This document shows, one piece after another, positions 6,766 through 9,317 of a DNA stretch of 9,317 bases (the first letter of the stretch is position 1; the number at the start of each line of letters is the position of its first letter). The notes under the pieces are model-generated. The model saw only the letters and a program-made list of their open reading frames with translations, was not told the DNA's origin and ran no database searches. Source of the DNA: Pseudomonadota bacterium (GTDB lineage Bacteria > Pseudomonadota > Gammaproteobacteria > Xanthomonadales > Xanthomonadaceae). The position numbers were made by a program, and so were the translations under genes. The stretch is from the NCBI GenBank assembly GCA_025355485.1, contig JANXZP010000240.1:1-9317 (forward strand). Direction: 5' to 3'.

Positions 6766-8346
6766 ATGATGAGCGAACGCCGCGACCCGACCCTCGGGGC
6801 GTTGCCGGAGATCGACGACGGTGCGCGTCGCGCGCCCACGCCGCCGAATCGTCCGTCGCGCATTCGCCGCGCAGGGCTGATCGCATCGATCGCCGTCGTC
6901 CCGTTGCTGGCATTCGCGCTGTACAAGGGGCGCGATGCGCTCGGCTCGCGGCTGTCGCCACCATCGCAGCAGACCCAGTTGATGCAGCAGGCCGATGCCG
7001 CCTTGCGCGCAGGCAAGCTGACTTCGGCAGATGGGCGCGGCGCTCGCGAACTCTACGAAGCGGTGCTCGCGCGCGATCCGGATTCGCTGGCGGCGCGCGA
7101 AGGGCTGGTGCATGTGGGTACCGTGGCGTTGGCGCAGGCGCAGGCGGCGTTGCGCGACGGTCGCCTGCAGGATGCGCAGCGCGCGCTCGATCTTGCGCGT
7201 GCGCTCGCCGCTCCGGTCGCCGACCTGCAACGGGTCGAGGACGCGTTGCGACGCCGCACCGGCAGCGATGCGCAAATCGAAACCTTGCTCGCACAGGCCG
7301 ATGTGGCCGAGCGCGCCGGTCATCTCGATGACGGCGGCAATACGGGTGCGCTGGCGCGCTATCAACAGGCGCTGGCTGCGGCGCCCGACAACGCGGTCGT
7401 GCTCGCTCGCCGACAGGCGCTGCTGTCGCGGATGCTCGCCGGCGTCGATCCGCTGCTGGCGAAGAACGACATCGCCGCTGCGCAGCGCCTGCTCGATCGC
7501 GTCGTCGCGGTGGATCCAGGCCACCTGGATCTGCCGGCGGCGCGCGCACGCCTGGGCGAAGCATCGCAGCAACGGCAGAAGTCGCTCGCGCGCGACCTCG
7601 ATGCGGCCGACGCGGACTTGCGCAGCGGCCGCATCGAGGCGGCGATCGTCGCTTATCGCAAGGAGCAGGCGGTCAATCCCGACGATCCGCGCGCGCGTTC
7701 CGGATTGCGTGCAGCGGCCGATGCGCTGCTGCATCAGGCCAATCGTGCGACCGCGGATTTCGATTTCACCAGCGCGGAATCGTCACTGGCCAAGGCGCGC
7801 ACGCTGGCGCCGGAATCACCGCTACTTCGCGCGGCAGAACAACACTTGCAGCAAGTGCGTGCGCGCCGTGCAGGACTCGGCCACGCGGGCAACAACAGCG
7901 CGAAGATCGACGACCTGCTCGCCGCAGCCGATCACGCGGTCGTGCGCGACGAACTGGTCGATCCGCCCGGCGACAGCGCATTCGACAAATTGCGCGCGGC
8001 ATCCGCGATCGCGCCCGGCGATCCGCGCGTGATCGCCGCGACACGCCGCTTCGGCGCCACCGCGGTCGCGTGCTTCCAGCGCGAAATGACCGGCAACCGG
8101 CTGACTCGCGCCGAGGCCTGTCTAGAGGCGTTGATCGCGACCGATCCGACCTACGCTAAATTACCGTCGATGCGACAGGGCTTGGCCGCGCGCTGGCTGG
8201 CCGTCGCCGACGAACGCCTCGGCGCGGGCGAACTCGACAATGCGCAACGCGCGATCGCATCCGCGCAGCGCTGGATACCGAACGATCCGGCGATTCCCGC
8301 GCTAAAGACGCGCCTGCAGCAGGCGCGCGCCGGAGGCCGGCGGTGA
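6766..8346 (+). CDS. Membrane-anchored TPR-like repeat protein, unknown function
   Basis: This is a 526-aa protein if it starts at ATG 6766; ATG 6769 (MSERRD) is equally possible, and a TTG at 6739 is open but less likely. None has a clear ribosome binding site. Residues 1-35 are polar and rich in R and P, and RIRR precedes a single transmembrane segment at 36-53. The positive-inside rule puts the N-tail in the cytoplasm and the rest in the periplasm. Residues about 70-525 are roughly nine degenerate helical-hairpin repeats of 38-48 residues, with the pattern A-x2-AL-x2-G-x-L-x2-A-x3-L-x2-A-x3-P. Repeats 1, 3 and 7 carry a short extra loop (for example DDGGNTGALARYQQAL and DPPGDSAFDKLRAASA). 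Such repeats mediate protein contacts; no catalytic domain is visible. The gene follows relA by 44 bp, so cotranscription is possible. I recognise the architecture, not the specific family. Confidence 0.85.
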   Translation: MMSERRDPTLGALPEIDDGARRAPTPPNRPSRIRRAGLIASIAVVPLLAFALYKGRDALGSRLSPPSQQTQLMQQADAALRAGKLTSADGRGARELYEAVLARDPDSLAAREGLVHVGTVALAQAQAALRDGRLQDAQRALDLARALAAPVADLQRVEDALRRRTGSDAQIETLLAQADVAERAGHLDDGGNTGALARYQQALAAAPDNAVVLARRQALLSRMLAGVDPLLAKNDIAAAQRLLDRVVAVDPGHLDLPAARARLGEASQQRQKSLARDLDAADADLRSGRIEAAIVAYRKEQAVNPDDPRARSGLRAAADALLHQANRATADFDFTSAESSLAKARTLAPESPLLRAAEQHLQQVRARRAGLGHAGNNSAKIDDLLAAADHAVVRDELVDPPGDSAFDKLRAASAIAPGDPRVIAATRRFGATAVACFQREMTGNRLTRAEACLEALIATDPTYAKLPSMRQGLAARWLAVADERLGAGELDNAQRAIASAQRWIPNDPAIPALKTRLQQARAGGRR

Positions 8347-8370
8347 CGCAGGAACCACAACGGAGGCAAG

Positions 8371-8427
8371 ATGAGCATTGACGGCAGTTTTCCCGAATGC
8401 CATATTCCAATCGCGGGCCATTTCTGA
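8371..8427 (+). CDS. Possible 18-residue microprotein with strong RBS
   Basis: An ATG at 8371 is preceded by GGAGG (8362-8366) with 4 nt spacing, by far the best Shine-Dalgarno match of the right half of the window. It opens an 18-codon frame, MSIDGSFPECHIPIAGHF, ending in TGA at 8425-8427. It lies 24 bp after the TPR-like gene and could be translated from the same transcript. The peptide has no signal or membrane segment and one cysteine. It may be a real microgene, a leader peptide, or the surviving start of a decayed gene at the border of the low-GC segment. Only the RBS and ORF are seen; function is unknown. Confidence 0.3.
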   Translation: MSIDGSFPECHIPIAGHF

Positions 8428-8434
8428 GAATGGC
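8417..8434. other. Stem-loop downstream of the TPR-like gene
   Basis: GCCATT (8417-8422) and AATGGC (8429-8434) form a perfect 6-bp stem with a 6-nt loop, overlapping the stop codon of the possible microgene. No T-run follows, so it is not a standard intrinsic terminator, though it could protect or end the upstream transcript. The gap from 8347 to 8516 holds nothing else I can support except weak promoter-like sequence (TACATT at 8485-8490). Confidence 0.35.
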
Positions 8435-8506
8435 GACACACAATGCCCCGCAAAACTGTGCTTAGCGAAGCTTGATCTATCGAATACATTCCTTTCCAAG
8501 AACTGA

Positions 8507-8511
8507 AGGGG
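8507..8511 (+). promoter_or_regulatory. Ribosome binding site of the first small exported protein
   Basis: AGGGG with 5 nt to the ATG at 8517. It places the start immediately before the signal peptide. An alternative TTG at 8472 in the same frame would add 15 polar residues in front of the signal and has no ribosome binding site. Confidence 0.6.
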
Positions 8512-8516
8512 TACTC

Positions 8517-8951
8517 ATGTCAGTCGCACGTAAGTTTCTAGTTTTGTTGGCGTTTGTATTGTTTTTTTGTGGAAGCGCAAGTGCGGGGCAATTGGTATGC
8601 ACCCAGAGCTGTGCTGCAATTACGCCCAATGCGCGTGGTTACTCGGTAGAAGTTCGCGATAACGTCGGCACTCTTGTTTATGCGCGACAGACCAGCGTCC
8701 CTCGTCAAGGGCCGGCACCGAATAGTAGTGCGCAGTACCTGACTCAAGTTGTTAGTCTGATGCCGACGAGATTGTCTGCAGCCCGATATGCAGCCACGTC
8801 CGGTGCTCATTCAACCGAGGTACAAAATACGTCTTTGCCCGGAGGGGGGAGCGTTATTGTCATTACTACATATGACAACAATGGAAACGTAATCAGCGTG
8901 GTAGTAATCGTCGTTGATGCCACCGGGAAAGTCTCCAAGGCGATCTACTAA
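8517..8951 (+). CDS. Small exported protein, first of a tandem pair (CX3C family)
   Basis: This is a 144-aa protein with a clear Sec signal peptide: MSVARK, then a hydrophobic stretch, with likely cleavage after GSASA at residue 22. The mature part begins GQLVCTQSCAAITPNARGY, with two cysteines spaced CX3C that could form a disulfide or bind a ligand. It continues with SVEVRDNVGTLVY, a middle part rich in S, A, Q and T, then LPGGGSV and a beta-prone tail with YDNNGNVISVVVIVVDATGK. It is not a lipoprotein, because no lipobox cysteine follows the signal. The next gene is a diverged homologue sharing the same blocks in order. Codon use is more AT-rich than in hrpA or relA (GC is 24/60 in 8521-8580), suggesting transfer or relaxed selection. 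I do not recognise the family. Periplasmic or extracellular location is inferred from the signal; function is unknown. Confidence 0.8.
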   Translation: MSVARKFLVLLAFVLFFCGSASAGQLVCTQSCAAITPNARGYSVEVRDNVGTLVYARQTSVPRQGPAPNSSAQYLTQVVSLMPTRLSAARYAATSGAHSTEVQNTSLPGGGSVIVITTYDNNGNVISVVVIVVDATGKVSKAIY

Positions 8952-8959
8952 TGTAGATT
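8942..8959 (+). other. Hairpin around the stop codon of the first exported protein
   Basis: ATCTAC (8943-8948) and GTAGAT (8953-8958) pair perfectly around the 4-nt loop TAAT, which contains the TAA stop; a G-T wobble closes the base. A second stem, ACGATC (8972-8977) with GATCGT (8985-8990), follows in the 61-bp gap before the next gene. Neither has a proper T-run, so attenuation or mRNA stabilisation is as likely as termination. Confidence 0.35.
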
Positions 8960-9012
8960 CTTAACCAGATTACGATCCTATTTCGATCGTCTTAGCTCGG
9001 GAATCCAAAAAA

Positions 9013-9317
9013 ATGATCAAGAGAATTACTGCGGGACTAGCGCTGCTTCTGGTCTGTATGGGGGTTGCGTATGCCTCGCCAGAGATTTGTTTTAGAAATT
9101 GCGTTGAAATCACCCAAAATGCGCGTACTTTTTCCGTTTCGGTACGTGACAATGATGGGAGGGCAATTTTCGCTGATACGTTGATGAGGAGCCAAGTTGT
9201 TACTGCTCACCCGGTTGTGGGGGTTCCTTCAACGCAGGTCATTAGCCTTCAATCGGCTGCGGCAACTTCAGGCACACCGACGACCACTTCTCAATCGACA
9301 CCTTTGCCGGGGGGGGG
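9013..9317 (+). CDS. Small exported protein, second of a tandem pair, 3' partial
   Basis: The frame opens at ATG 9013 and is still open at the window end after 101 full codons. Residues 1-22 are a signal peptide (MIKR, hydrophobic core, cleavage probably after AYAS or AYA). The mature part starts PEICFRNCVEITQNARTFSV, matching the CTQSC...ITPNAR block of the upstream gene with the same CX3C spacing. VRDNDGRAIF, TQVISL, AATSG and TPLPGGG follow in the same order as in the first copy. The homology is visible at protein level but the DNA has diverged, so the duplication is not recent. The ribosome binding site is weak (a CGGGAA region at 8999-9004). The visible sequence stops inside a G run that encodes the glycines. 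By comparison with the first copy, about 40 residues should remain outside the window. Function is unknown. Confidence 0.78.
   Translation, partial: MIKRITAGLALLLVCMGVAYASPEICFRNCVEITQNARTFSVSVRDNDGRAIFADTLMRSQVVTAHPVVGVPSTQVISLQSAAATSGTPTTTSQSTPLPGG
9309..9317 (+). repeat. Poly-G tract at the window end
   Basis: Nine consecutive G residues run to the last base of the window, inside the second exported-protein gene and encoding PGGG. The upstream homologue has G6 at the equivalent site (8844-8849). The true length is unknown because the window ends here. Such a tract can slip during replication, or can mark an assembly break. Confidence 0.7.

Noticed and set aside
5003..7564. An 853-codon open frame on the minus strand across relA and the TPR-like gene
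   Set aside because: It crosses two well supported plus-strand genes and the gap between them, and its translation is R/A/P-rich without motifs.
8472..8516. TTG start adding 15 residues to the first small exported protein
   Set aside because: The ATG at 8517 has a good AGGGG ribosome binding site and begins directly with the signal peptide.

Overview
The window looks like chromosomal DNA of a high-GC gammaproteobacterium. The Xanthomonadales (Lysobacteraceae/Rhodanobacteraceae type) is my best guess. That rests on GC-rich codon use, GTG/TTG-type starts, an EXDD-type monofunctional RelA next to hrpA, a small exported protein with a KLSPAEL-type helical segment, and a palindromic repeat of the AAATGGGGTCAG...CTGACCCCATTT type. 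This placement is inference from sequence style and recall, not from a search.

Layout. Positions 1-3845 (+) hold hrpA, a DEAH-box RNA helicase whose 5' end lies outside the window. It carries an in-frame 79-bp palindromic element (668-746) between its two RecA-like domains. Positions 3937-4443 (-) hold a small exported protein of unknown function, convergent with hrpA and divergent from the next gene. Positions 4550-6721 (+) hold relA, the ribosome-associated (p)ppGpp synthetase with a degenerate hydrolase domain. Positions 6766-8346 (+) hold a membrane-anchored protein made almost wholly of about nine TPR-like helical repeats, close behind relA. From about 8430 the DNA becomes clearly less GC-rich and codon use changes. 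Here lie two tandem related small exported proteins (8517-8951 complete, 9013-9317 cut by the window end) of a family I do not recognise, with a CX3C motif, a shared ITxNARxxSVxVRDN block and a glycine run encoded by poly-G. A possible 18-codon microgene with a strong ribosome binding site sits at 8371-8427, just before this block.

How the genes relate. HrpA and RelA both act on or around stalled or starved ribosomes, but they are not in one operon here because a minus-strand gene separates them. RelA and the TPR-like protein may be cotranscribed (44-bp gap), or the TPR gene may have its own weak promoter. The two most interesting signals are the palindromic element that has become part of the HrpA protein, and the low-GC tandem family at the right edge, which may continue beyond the window. 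I see no tRNA, rRNA, CRISPR array or transposase gene.
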